From: Anagrus nilaparvatae
Lineage: Eukaryota > Arthropoda > Insecta > Hymenoptera > Mymaridae
Direction: 5' to 3'
Assembly (NCBI GenBank): GCA_022575985.1
Contig: JAKSXM010000247.1
Coordinates: forward strand, 2,193,501 to 2,257,500
Length of the DNA: 64,000 bases
The position numbers were made by a program, and so were the translations under genes. Shown here in pieces: positions 50,291 through 61,857 of this stretch. Position 1 is the first letter of the stretch; every line of letters begins with the position of its first letter. A model generated the notes under the pieces. It was not told the origin of the DNA. It saw nothing but the letters and a program-made list of their open reading frames with translations, and did no database searches.

Positions 50291-50537
50291 ACAAAAGGAG
50301 TCCAGTACATTTGTAACATCAAATTAAATGAAATAGGTGGAAATAGGTTTATTATGTTGAAAGAACTTGTCGAATACCCACTTTTCATTCCAATGGGCCT
50401 TCTGGGCCTAGAAGCATAGGGCCTTGTATTATAAGATCTTGGCTTAGATCTTCTAGGTTACGCTGTCGCATAGTAAGTCAACCGAATTTTTTCCCTATAA
50501 GGGCCTACTTGAGTGCCCCACAAACCAGTCCAGAAAC

Positions 50538-50570
<33 letters not shown>

Positions 50571-52640
50571 GAATTTTGGCCTAAGAAACCCAGTTTTTAA
50601 ATTGCTGTCCAAAAAATTACAATTTCTTATAAAAGTAGGTTTTATAGGTTTCAAAAATTTTTATGCAAATTTCTAGTTTCTGAAAGTACTTTATTTATTC
50701 CTTTTTTATTACTTAAGCGCTAGATATAATTAACTAAAGTCAGAGTTCAGTTTTTTTAAAAAAATGACCTTTTTCAAAGTCATATCTCGGAAAACATTCA
50801 AAGAATAGAAATAGAAGTAAACAAGTTTAGGAAATTGGAAGCTTGCACAAAATTTTTGAGATATGTAAAACCCGTTTTCATAAAAAATTGTAATTTTCGC
50901 AGTAATTAAAGATTTTTTTGATTTTGGGTAAAAAATGAACTTTCGGTTTATTTACTATCTCGGTAAGTGTAAAAGCATTTATAGTAATGAAAAAAGCAGA
51001 AAGATACAGAAAAAAAATGAGACTAACAGAAAGGGTTTGGTTGGCTCACAAGATGGCAGCATCATTTAGAATTTTGTGGGGACCAAGATGGTACGTACCA
51101 TAAGTCGTTCCCGCAAGCGATAAGTCGATCCCTTGGTCCATACTCCATATATAAGAAGCCCGTCAACAAGTTCAAACAGCAGTTTAGGCAGAGGTTACCA
51201 TCATTGCCTTACTGAAGAGTCCAGATGTTAACCTCGGGACAAAACGGCATAGTAGGAATCTACAGAATCCTACAATTTAACCATCTTAAATGTATTTTTG
51301 TACTTCTTAATAAAAAAAAAAAAAACCTTCAAAATACTATAATGAATTTTTTATACATTTGATAGTTGCTTATGAATAAATAAATAAAATGATTTATTTC
51401 AAGTGAATGATTTTTTTATTGTTGACAAGATTTAGACGTTTTGCAGTAACATGACTGCCTCTTCAATACGACACTGTAAAAAACAACTCCGGTAATTTTA
51501 CGACAAAATTGGTAAATTTACAACTATGTCGTAATTTTACGATTTTTGTAGAAAAATTGCAAATTTTAATCGAAAATTTGCGACAAACAGTTGTGAAATT
51601 ACAAGCCATATTATAAGCAAAAATAGGACGAGTCAATTATTTAAAATTTTTTATGTACCATATATCAAAAGTTAGTCAAAAAATTAAAAATATGTAATTA
51701 AAAAAAGTAATTATTAAAAAAATTAATTTAATAAGTAAATTATTAAAGGTACTTCCAATTTATATTATTATTAATCTAGTATATACACTGAAAATTATAT
51801 TATCAAAATTTAGTAAAAATGTCCCATTTAAATTATAATTGACTCATCCTGTTTTTGCTTATATTAACTTGTTCGTCCAGATTACCCTTTTTTACGTAAT
51901 TAAAACCATTTTTTATTCTTAAAATATTAATAATTATATATACCTATTTGCTAACAGAAATGTAGCGAAAAGAAAAAAGTATTCATTTTTTCTCATTGTG
52001 TAAAATAAAAAAACTGACTCTAATCGTTTTTAGGTACAAAAAATATGGCTTCTAATTTCACAACTGTTTGTCGCAAATTTTCGATTAAAATTTACAATTT
52101 TTCTACAAAAATCGTAAAATTATGACATAGTTGTAAATTTACGATTTTGTTGAAAATTTACGAAAAAAATAAATCCTTAATTTACTATTTTTTCGCAAAT
52201 TTACAAATTTTAGTAAATTTCCGATTTTTGTCGAAATATTGCAAATTTTTTCAAAAATTTACTAAATTTTCGTAAATTTACCAATTTTGTCGTAAAATCA
52301 CCGGAGTTGTTTTTTTACAGTGTATAAATAATAGTGTCAAATTAAAAATGTGATGAGTAAATATAAATATGGAAATAAATCGTTTTATTTATTTATTCAT
52401 CTTCAAAATATTGTTCTTGATACAAGATGTAGATGGGCCTTGCAATTTTTTTACTTTTTCTTAATAAAAAAATAAATAAAAATAAAAATGCCTATCTTAT
52501 AACATATGGCCTTGTGAGTCTAACCTCGAAAGGCCCTCTGGAATAAACGGAGGGTACTCGGTGGGCTTTTTCAACATAATAACTGATTTTTATCAATTTC
52601 GTTTAATTTGGTGTGTCCAAATGTACTGGACTTTCCTTGT
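50291..52640. mobile_element. Second copy of the ACAAnGGAGTnCAnTACATTTG foldback family
   Basis: The left end ACAAAAGGAGTCCAGTACAT mirrors the right end ATGTACTGGACTTTCCTTGT. 'caatgggccttctgggcctaga' appears near 50393, and in inverted, diverged form near 52525. A 30-base T-run lies at about 50540-50570. It contains a CACTGTAAAAAA element at 51472-52322. It begins just after the deaminase gene. TTA precedes the left end and follows the right end, a possible three-base target duplication. Confidence 0.75.
51472..52322. mobile_element. CACTGTAAAAAACAACTCC foldback element
   Basis: The ends CACTGTAAAAAACAACTCCG and CGGAGTTGTTTTTTTACAGTG are reverse complements; the 850-base interior folds back through TTTGTAGAAAAATTG words and TTTGCGACAAACAGTTGTGA mirrored near 52060. 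It is larger than the 427-base relative and is nested in the element 50291-52640. Confidence 0.8.
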
Positions 52641-53071
52641 TAAAAATAATTGTCTACTAAAAGTAATATAATTAGGAATTATGAATCCAGTAGATCTGGT
52701 CACTAACACCGTGCAGCAAACTTGTAACGTTATTCAATACCATATTTATAGGAAATAATAAACTATTGAAAAATAAGTACAAAAAAGATAATTTCTTTCA
52801 AAAACTCATTCAAAACTTTTCTTTTCTAATTCTTAAAAAAATTTATTAAATATTTCAAAATTCTCTATTTTTAAATAATTTACTTGTGAAATGCTATTGG
52901 GTGACACTTGGTGTTTAATATCTACTGTTGATACACGTAATTACCCATCCCAAGCTCACGCCACGTAAATCGTTTCCTTTTCGTTAATTTGTTCCAATTC
53001 CACATCTTATATATATAAAATCTTTATTTGTAATTTCAAATCACCTGCTTCTTTTCCGATAATTTCCCCCC

Positions 53072-54113
53072 CACGTAAAAAGATTAAGCTTAATTTTGGG
53101 TAAGCTTACGGACTAACCTAAAAAGGCTTAATTTTTAAAATTAAGCTTACGGACTAACCTAAAAAGACTTAATTTTTAAAATTAAGCCTTTTTAGGTTAA
53201 GGGGTCGTTAAAAAAAACGTAACGCTTAAAATTCCATTTTTGGGGTACCCAAGTACCCCATGTAACACCATGTCACATTTTTGTCAACCCCCTACCCACC
53301 CCTAGAAGCGTTACTAACAAAAATAATTTTATGGATTGTCGTGGATGTTTTTTATTTTATATCTTTTTTATTGATACATTTTTTGATCATACACGGTAGA
53401 GCTGCTTTGGGTGAATATTCACCCAATTGATTGAATTTTCAACCAAAACCGGTTTAATTTTCAAACAAAAGCGAAAATACAAATATAAAAACGATGTTAT
53501 AATACAGGGTAAAAAATGAGTATTACGCCCAAAAATAAAAACAATAAAGATCTACTTGTGCTTGTTAAGTTTTGTTACCGAGGGGCTATCGTCTTGGAAA
53601 TCACGAATTTGATTTTTTCTGATTTTTCTTGATTTTTTCTGATTTTTTTTGGGTAAAAACCGCTAAACATTATATTGAATAGTAAAAAATAGATTTTTGA
53701 GGTCTAGGGTGAGTTACAAGGCTAAAAAACGCCAAAATTCACGAAAAATCACGAAAAAAATCACAAAAAATCACAAAAAATCACGAAAAATCATTACAAG
53801 GCGAAAATAAACCATTTCAACTAGTAACGATTCATGATTGAGGTACAAACAAGCCAAAATCAGAAAAAAATCAAAAAAAAATTTTTAAATCAAATTCGTG
53901 ATTTCCAAGACGATAGCCCCTCGTTTGTTACGTAACGCTTTCTGTTAAATATCTACCCACCCCAATTTGGGTAAGTAACACTTTTCATTAACACCCACCC
54001 ACCTTATAAGCGTTACGTTTTTTTTGAACGACCCCTAGTCCTAATAAGGTAGTTAGTCCTAGTAAGTTTACTCCAGTAAACTTAGCCAAAATTAAGCTTA
54101 ATCTTTTCACGTG
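53072..54113. mobile_element. Three-level nested foldback element
   Basis: Outer ends: CACGTAAAAAGATTAAGCTT and its mirror AAGCTTAATCTTTTCACGTG. Middle pair: GGGGTCGTTAAAAAAAACGT (about 53201) and ACGTTTTTTTTGAACGACCCC (ending about 54036). Inner pair: GAGGGGCTATCGTCTTGGAA (about 53579) and TTCCAAGACGATAGCCCCTC (ending about 53922). Each pair encloses the next, sharing nearly the same centre. Tandem 'cttacggactaacctaaaaag' copies lie in the left outer flank. No coding sequence is seen. Confidence 0.85.
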
Positions 54114-56630
54114 AGCCCGTTTTAAAAAAAAATTAACATCGCGGGGCTATCGATACATACATGTTAAAATATTTTTCTTTCCTGTCAAACTATTAAATAA
54201 TATGTTAATAATTTTTTTTATTTCAGGGCCATATCAAGAAGATTAGTCTCAGTTAATACTTCCAACCGTATATTAAAATTCTTCTGATGATTAATTGAAA
54301 AAAGTGGATATTTATAACTAAACATTATGTATTGTATATTTTTTTCTGTTCTATTAAGGTTTTTGATTATCTTAATTAATTTATAACTTTTAATAAATTA
54401 ATAGCATTTATTTTTATTTTTTTAACTGGTTCAGACAGTTTTCTGTAGATTTTTTGAAAATTGCGAAAAAATACAGTGTTCATTATTTTAAGTAAAATTA
54501 AAAATATTTTTTTATATAAAAAATTACTGCGATATGTACATTAGTAATCTTATAGTTATAATATAATTTTCATTTTTAAACTTTTGTATTGTTTTTATGG
54601 TTTAATAATAATAATATTTTTGAAACTAAAAACTTTGTATCCATTAATTGCTTGTACCTATTAATTGTCAATTTTAAAACAAATTCAATAAGTCCGAAAA
54701 TTGTATGATTCTGAATGTAGTCCTCAAATTTGCATATATATTGCTTATCTGAATAATCATTTGTAGTATTTATTAATTTCAACAAGTTTTATCGTATTTT
54801 GGAAGACTATCGTCTACGAATTTCAATAATCCCTATTCGAATGTTATTTTAATTAATAAAATGTAAGTAAGTTTTTGTTTTGTACAAAAAGATGTATTGT
54901 ATAATTGAAAGAATTTCTGGAAATTTTTAATTAGAGAAAAATAAATTTTAAAAATATTATAGAGACATTTTAAAACAGTCAATTATTATTCAAATAAATA
55001 TATATAGGATTACATAGTAAACTTAGTGGAGCATAAGCTTATTCAAAGGGTAAATAACTTCTTTTGATATTACATAAATTAAAACAAAAAAAAAAAACAT
55101 GTAAAATTTTGAGAAGAAATAATGCTGCTTTTTGTAAGCAAATAACCATGATACAATTTTCTATAAAAAATCTTAAAAAAACCTTTTATTGAAATATATA
55201 AATCTCTTAAGCCTCCCTAATAATATCTTGACCAAAATAGTATAACGAAGGGTCACTATATTCATTAGAAAGTAACTATTATTTAAATTGAAATAAGATA
55301 AACACAGAAAAAGAATTTTGCAAAAAAAATTTGACGAAAAAAGGGTTCTTCAAAGACAGCTAAATATTTTAAGCTAAAAAATTTGCATCTCAATTTTTTC
55401 TTATTGAATAAAAAAGCCCACTTTAATCGATTGCTACCTAAAGATTCCATAAGAAAATATTTTAATGACAAAAGATTTAGTTTTTAAATAATCTGGCAGA
55501 CACATGTATAGATTTGCATTTATCTTGCATATATTGTTTGGTCCTTTCCATCATTAAAATTGCGTTAAATCCAATCGAGCATAAATATATACTGTAGATA
55601 TTGAATATTATATAAAACATAACAATAGAATAAATAAAAAGAAGAACAAAGATAGGTATTAGATAAAAAATGAGATGAATGAGAGATTTATTTGGGTGCA
55701 AAGAAAGCTGGAATTTCCGGTTGATTCAACTCGCTAATGATGGGGTGGCACGTTGCACTTCACACGCACCCTCCGTACTTTTTTTTCATCACCGTTTAAA
55801 GATTTACACAATAATAAAACGATTATTATAAATATACTAACAAATTAGCAATGCGACACTATTATTACGCTTTTTTACGTATTTTCATCAATCGATAAAA
55901 TGCTACGAAGATTCTATTGATGCTCAATATTTCCATCTTCTATTTTAATTTTATTCAATCTATTTATTGACAGCGATTTTCTTATGAAATTAATTATTTT
56001 AACATATAATACGCTTCTCTTGGATAAAAAAAAAATAAATTTAACAATAATAATTTTGCTTTGAGTTAATTAAATTTAAAATAATATTTAGAAAAGCGTT
56101 TCATTAAAAATCGCCCTTCATCAAACCAAGAGCAGACTTATCAAAATAACTCCTCCGAATATTACTTTTACAATTTAATCTAAAAAAAACTTTTGTCCAT
56201 TCTGAAAAAATCATGTTGAAGCAAATCCTTAAAACTGTACTGCTAACTTGTTTGTCAATCTATAACAACTTCAAGTTCTAACAACTTTTCATTTTTGAAA
56301 TAAATTTTTTATTTCCTTGACTATTAAGTTTCTTTAAGAAAAAAATTATTTGAATGTAGAAAATTATTTTTTATTATTTTCTTATTTATAAAAAATAAGA
56401 ATGTTAAATAAAAATATAACGATCAGAATGGAACAAATTTTTTTATGAAATGTTATCTTTATTTCATTGACGTTTCGAAATTAACCAAAATTTATTTTTC
56501 ATCTAAAAAACCTGTAAAACTTAAAGTAGCAAAATTTATTTAAGACAGTTTTGAACCTCAAAATTTAAATTTCTAAAAAATTTTTTGTTGAAAAAATAGA
56601 TAGTAAAGGAAAAATTAATCGATTTAAGAG
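54114..56630. other. AT-rich DNA with no recognised gene
   Basis: Several minus- and plus-strand open frames of 60-75 codons occur, but their translations are Ile/Phe/Lys/Asn-rich, as expected by chance in such DNA. One at 55477-55701 (minus) has a hydrophobic stretch but no further support. A less AT-rich patch lies at 55690-55790. Confidence 0.4.
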
Positions 56631-56639
56631 TTATGTACG

Positions 56640-56955
56640 GAATTTCAATTTTTTTAACGAATTTTGGCATAATTTTAATTTGGCGATAACTCGATTAATT
56701 TTTATTGTAAAATGAAAGGTTTTTTTTTAGGAGGGTTTTTGTCCTGGCATTAAATCTAATTTTAAAAATTTTCATTCACGAAAAAAGTTAATTTTAAAGT
56801 TTTGGGTAGCTCAGAAATAAAAAATAAAATTTTTGACATAACAGCTTAAAAATCTTTTTGAAGTCCGTCGTCGATTTCTTTTTCACGATCTTTCTTGGTT
56901 ATCTGAAGACTCAAAATACCTAAAATTAGGGTCATATCGAAGTGCCTTAAAATTT
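56640..56955. repeat. Diverged single arm of the intron-2 palindrome family
   Basis: In order, 'ggcgataactcgattaatttttattgtaaaatgaaa', 'gtcctggcattaaatctaatttt', 'gggtagctcagaa', 'cgatttctttttcacgat', 'tctgaag' and 'gggtcatatcgaagtgcctta' match the right arm at 39010-39295 with many changes. The partner arm is missing or unrecognisable. Confidence 0.7.
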
Positions 56956-57759
56956 TTTTTTCGATTTTTATCAAAATAAATCATCATATTAAAATAAAAA
57001 ATCCGTCAGAAAGTTTCTTAGATTTAGAACGCAGAAAAAAGATTCAGTAAATTATTGGTAACTAAATTGCTTATTCAAATATGTAAATTTAATTAAAAAA
57101 GCTTTCTAAAATTTTATCTTATTTAAATATTTACAGAAACTAAGAAAAACTTGAGAGTAGAAATATGAGTATATAATTATTTAAACTTGCATATTTAACT
57201 AAATAAGGTGTTAAATAATAATCAGTAAAATGATATTAAAAAATATATAAAAACAAAAAAATGTTATAAACCAAATTATTCTATACTTATTATAGGAGTG
57301 GTCTAGGTGTGGCACGTCAAACATCCTTACAAAAAAAATATATATATAAAACTTCTTTGCTTTTTTTCTTTGAGCGAAACTCTTCGCAGTCTTTTTTATT
57401 ACTATTATTATAAGGTTCTTACGTAGTTAATACTGATAATAATTTTAAAAAATGAAATTGTAAAATAGTATACTTAAGCAAAAATTATGCTTCATTTAAA
57501 TATAAAAATACTGCGTTTGTATTTGTAATTTTATTGCTCTAGTCCTTACATCCGGAATACTAAATTACATCACATGGTTATGCATCCGTTTAATCATTCA
57601 TGGTTTTCGAGTCACTAATCTAAAGTTAACTAAGATATCAAAAAAATGCTACAACCTTGCGATTTAACAAAAAATTTCAATTAAAATCTTTTAATAATTG
57701 GTACGAAAACAGTATTTACACTGCTTTTTCACCTTTATAAAAAATTTCTAGTCTCATCT

Positions 57760-58240
57760 TTTAAGTTTCTTCACCTTTATAATTAAAAAGTTGAATGCCC
57801 TTTGTGCAAAATGACCAATTTTTAAATTACTGCTAAAACTACATTTACTTAAAAAAAAAAAAATAGATTTTCTAGGTCTTAAAAAATTTCTACAAACTCA
57901 AAATTTTCAAAAATTTATGCTCATCCTCTATTATACATTGTGAAATAAGATAATTTATTTAAAATCAGAGTCCTAATTTAAAGTTTTCTAAAAAAATGTC
58001 AATTGCAGAATTTGTAAAAAATCTTTGAAATTAAAAAAACTATTGAAAGAAAATTTTTTCAGTATTTTTAAAACTGGTTATTTAGGTCCAAAAATAAACA
58101 TTTGACTTATTGACTATTACAATGAAGTAATTAGTGATAGAAAATTATGGTTTACGGGGCTAGAAAGATGGCATTTGCATAAAAAAATAAGACCAAATGG
58201 GAATATTTTTTTATGCGGCAAAAAAGCAGCTTTATTTTAA
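57760..58240. repeat. Diverged internal piece of the ACAAGGGGAG foldback family
   Basis: 'aaaatgaccaatttttaaattactgc', 'ttttctaggtcttaaaaaattt' and 'ttgactattacaatgaagtaattagtgatagaaaattatggttt' correspond to 44320-44400 and 46570-46615. It is a third, degraded copy without ends. Confidence 0.6.
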
Positions 58241-58259
58241 ATACTTTGAATAAAATACT

Positions 58260-61200
58260 TTTTAAATACCTGGATACCTAATTTTATATAGTATGCGGAG
58301 TGGTGTTTCTATGCACAGAAATACACGAATTTGCGAATTTTTTTAAGGTTTTCTGCGAAAAATGTAAATTTATTAAAAATTAACTATTTAATATTATAGT
58401 TAGGGAAATTTGAGACTTTAATTCAGTACTTAAAAGTTATTTTAAGTATTGTGAGTTTTGAGATATTAAGAAAAAAACCTAAAAACGACTAGTGAGTTTC
58501 ACTAAGTGAAACTTTGCACAAAAAGTGCCCAATCGATATAAGAAGTTTTTGGCTTAATTGAATTTACTTTTTTTCATATGCGAGGTCAAATGATTCATAA
58601 ACATATACACGTAATCAATTTGCTAATGACATAGCAAACTATAAACAGCGTAGAGATAAAAGTCCTAAAGTTATAAAATAATTTGAATATACCGAAAATC
58701 TTTCTCTTGAAATATCGCCATGGTAAACTGTGATTTGGGGCATTCTTTATTTATGAAAAAGGGTCGTATAAAATTTGTCTGTGTTTGTAGCGAGAAAACT
58801 AGCCTTTTCCGGACGCGTAGCGTCCAGGAAATACGTGCTTTCCGACCGGAGACCAAAAAAACTATTTTAACTTATTTTAATATAGAAACAATAGTTTTGA
58901 TATTACTATCCTAAAAATCAATTCAATGGATTAGATATTAAACCTTACCAGTCAGGTAGGTTCTCAGGAGTATAATCTTTTTACACTCATCTTGATTTCA
59001 TATCACACCTACAAGTAGAGCAGGCAAAAGCAAATAGGGTATATTTAATATATTTAACCTAATGTATATTTAACCCAATCAAAGATATTTAATCTTTGAT
59101 TTTTCCATATATTTATAGGGGCAACTTACCTTACTGAAATTCTATTAACATGGAACATATTTATAGGCAGGGAAGGTACTTGAAGTATGTCATTTGGGGA
59201 GGGGGGGATCTAATGGACTTAGAATAATTTCGGCAAAGTAGTATAGAATTATAAGGATTTTAGGAGCTAAGAATTATAAAGGCTTCAAGATTCAAAATAT
59301 AAATTTAAATATGTTTCATGTTCGTTGGTTTTGAGTTTACAAATCGTTTGTAAACTTTTAACAAGAGTATTTAAACCATCAATAATCTAAGCTCAGTATT
59401 CTATTTTTATTAACGAATATGTCAACGCTCTTGTGAAATAGGAATCTGATATATTAGCTTTTGAAAATTTTCACTGAATATAATCAAAAGTTTTACTTGC
59501 TTTAAAATTCTGGAAGTGCTGATCTACTTTTATAGACTTAACACAAAACTCTAATAATTATAAACTGAGATTCCTTTATGATTTAAACAATAAAAATATC
59601 TCGTTACTTATTTATACTGGATGGCGACCAGAGCTTTGATGCAATATCAGTGGGTTCAGTTTGTTTTAAAAAGGCCAGGTAGCAAGTTATGTTGAGTCTG
59701 GACGTTTCATATAAGACTTTATAGTGAAATAGTAACACTCAAACAGGGTAATATAATAATGCTGATATTAAAAAATTTTTTTTAACACTGAAGAAAGGGT
59801 TATACGGAAATCCTTCGTTATTCGCGGTAGTTAGGTTCCAAAAAAGTGCCGAATATTGAGACCTTAGACTTATGTAAAAATGTGGGCGCTAAGCATACAA
59901 AACTCCATATAAATAGGTGCTTTTCACCAGAATGGTATACATAGTGCCCTTCTCCTGCCCTTCTTATATCCAAAACGAAAGCTTTTTTGGACTTTTTTTT
60001 CTTTTAAAAACTTATTTAATAATATTTTTTCATATTAACAACTTACTGCACAATGCGCATATTTAACTAAGGTTACAAAAAATATTTTGTGGAGGATAAG
60101 TGTTCAAAATGTCGTGACCGTACACTATCCTTTTTTCAAGTGCTAAACTTCCGATATTAATATTTTGCTTAAAATTTGAACATAAATTTTTCTGCAGGAT
60201 GGATATGAAGTATTTAGGTCCCAAAAATATAGTTTTTCTTCAAAATAAATTATTATGCAGTCCTCTTAGATTATCGTCGTATATAAGTCTGTCCCTCGAT
60301 TTCAGTTTTTTTTAAGCTTCCTACCTTATGAGTGCGCACTCTACTTATGCAATTGAATGCACTGTTTTTTTTTCTTACTTAACTACTCATATATGAACCG
60401 TGGAAGAGAAACTTAAAATTTTAAATATAAAAGCTGTAACTTTAAAAATTAAAATAACGTATAAAATATATTGTTTAGTGATATATTTAGATGAAAAAAT
60501 AAGATACCCAGAGTTTTAGAAAATTTGATGGTTTCAATATAGAGTTATTTCAATAATACACCCAAAATGTCCGTGTCCACATAAATAAAAAATCCCATAA
60601 GAATAACACGAATAATTTATTTTTACATCTATAACAGTCACTTTGAAAATTTTAGGTATTTGGATCTTGACAATCATAAAAATACAAAAAAATTTTAAAA
60701 AAAAGATAATTAGCGTTGTGCCACAAACTAGGGGTGTGCGGTTACATGACCTAAAGCTTCTGGACGATCTTGGGTTTTTTCGGATCGGGCCAGTCTTCGA
60801 GTATACCCGAAAAGCTTCAAAGGTCTGAAAATACATTTTTTTCATATGTAATTACCCTAGCATTGCTATTCCATAATATTGAATAATTTTCTGGGAATTT
60901 TCCGTAAAAAGGTTAAAGAGGAAAAATATTCAAAAAAAAACATACCAGATAAAAAAAATAATTTTTCACCTATAAGTAATTATTTACTTTTTCTTGCAAA
61001 TTAAACAAGGAAATAAATAAATTTGCACTCATTTTAACATTTATACTTGGTATAATTACTACTGTTTTAAATTTGTGATTTTCTTAATAAATAGTAATAT
61101 ATCTCCATTTATATTATTATAAAAATAATAATAAAAAATTAATTAATTTTCATTCAAAAATTTTGAAGAAATGTTTTTCTAAGTACTAACACTTGACTTA

Positions 61201-61781
61201 TCTTAAAAAATACAATTATATGCAAAAGGTACCTATGCTTAAAATTATTTTAAATGTTATAAAAATTATAAGCTTGAAGGCCTCACTACACTCGGCAAAA
61301 TATAACAATAATTCTGGACAATATGTTATTCGTATAAAAAAAGATAGGTTAAGCCTAGTAAAGAGTTAAAAAATTTTTTAGTTTTTGAAAAATGGCCATT
61401 GACAAATAAAAAAATAAAAAATTTGTCAAAAAAAATTATTTTAAGATTTTTTCATGAAAAGTTATTTTAACGGTGGATTTTATCCATTGTTAATTCAAAA
61501 TTAATGTAAGTTGTCAAAAATTAATTTTTTAAAAATCTATAACCATAAAGGAAAACAGTAAACATTTATAAGGTTGCCATTAAGATGAGTGGCAAAAACC
61601 ACTAAAAAAGGTAGTTTTTTCCTTTTTAAGAATGTCTTCACGGTTTTTAAGTTCCGAGACCCCGAGTTTTGGAATAAGCGACATAAAAAACTAAGTATAT
61701 ATACTACAAAATCATCACATTATATTTAGTTCCTCAATGGAAAACAGACTAAAATAATAATAAATTATAATAAACTAGAGT
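58260..61781. other. AT-rich DNA with scattered repeats, no recognised gene
   Basis: A GGACGC-GTA-GCGTCC hairpin lies at about 58811. Around 59145-59335 there is another copy of the CATGGAACAT motif with G-tract and 'ggacttagaataattt' unit, closed by 'catgttcgttggttttgagtttacaaatcg'. At 59815-59850 'cttcgttattcgcggtagttaggttcc' looks like an internal end of a mariner/Tigger-like element. At 60731 'taggggtgtgcggtta' resembles a hAT-type end without a partner. Open frames here are short and overlap on opposite strands. Confidence 0.35.
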
Positions 61782-61857
61782 ATTGACTGATTTACTGATT
61801 GACTGAATTGACTTATTGACTGATTTACTGATTGACTGAATTGACTTATTGACTGAT
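61782..61857. repeat. Tandem tail of the LINE: 33-base unit, about 2.2 copies
   Basis: The unit 'attgactgatttactgattg' plus 'actgaattgactt' is repeated directly. It stands exactly where the 3' tail of the minus-strand retrotransposon is expected, and tandem short-unit tails are known in several LINE clades. Confidence 0.75.

Noticed and set aside
55477..55701. 74-codon minus-strand open frame with a hydrophobic stretch
   Set aside because: Composition is that of translated AT-rich DNA (Ile, Phe, Tyr, Leu), with no family resemblance or splice partners.
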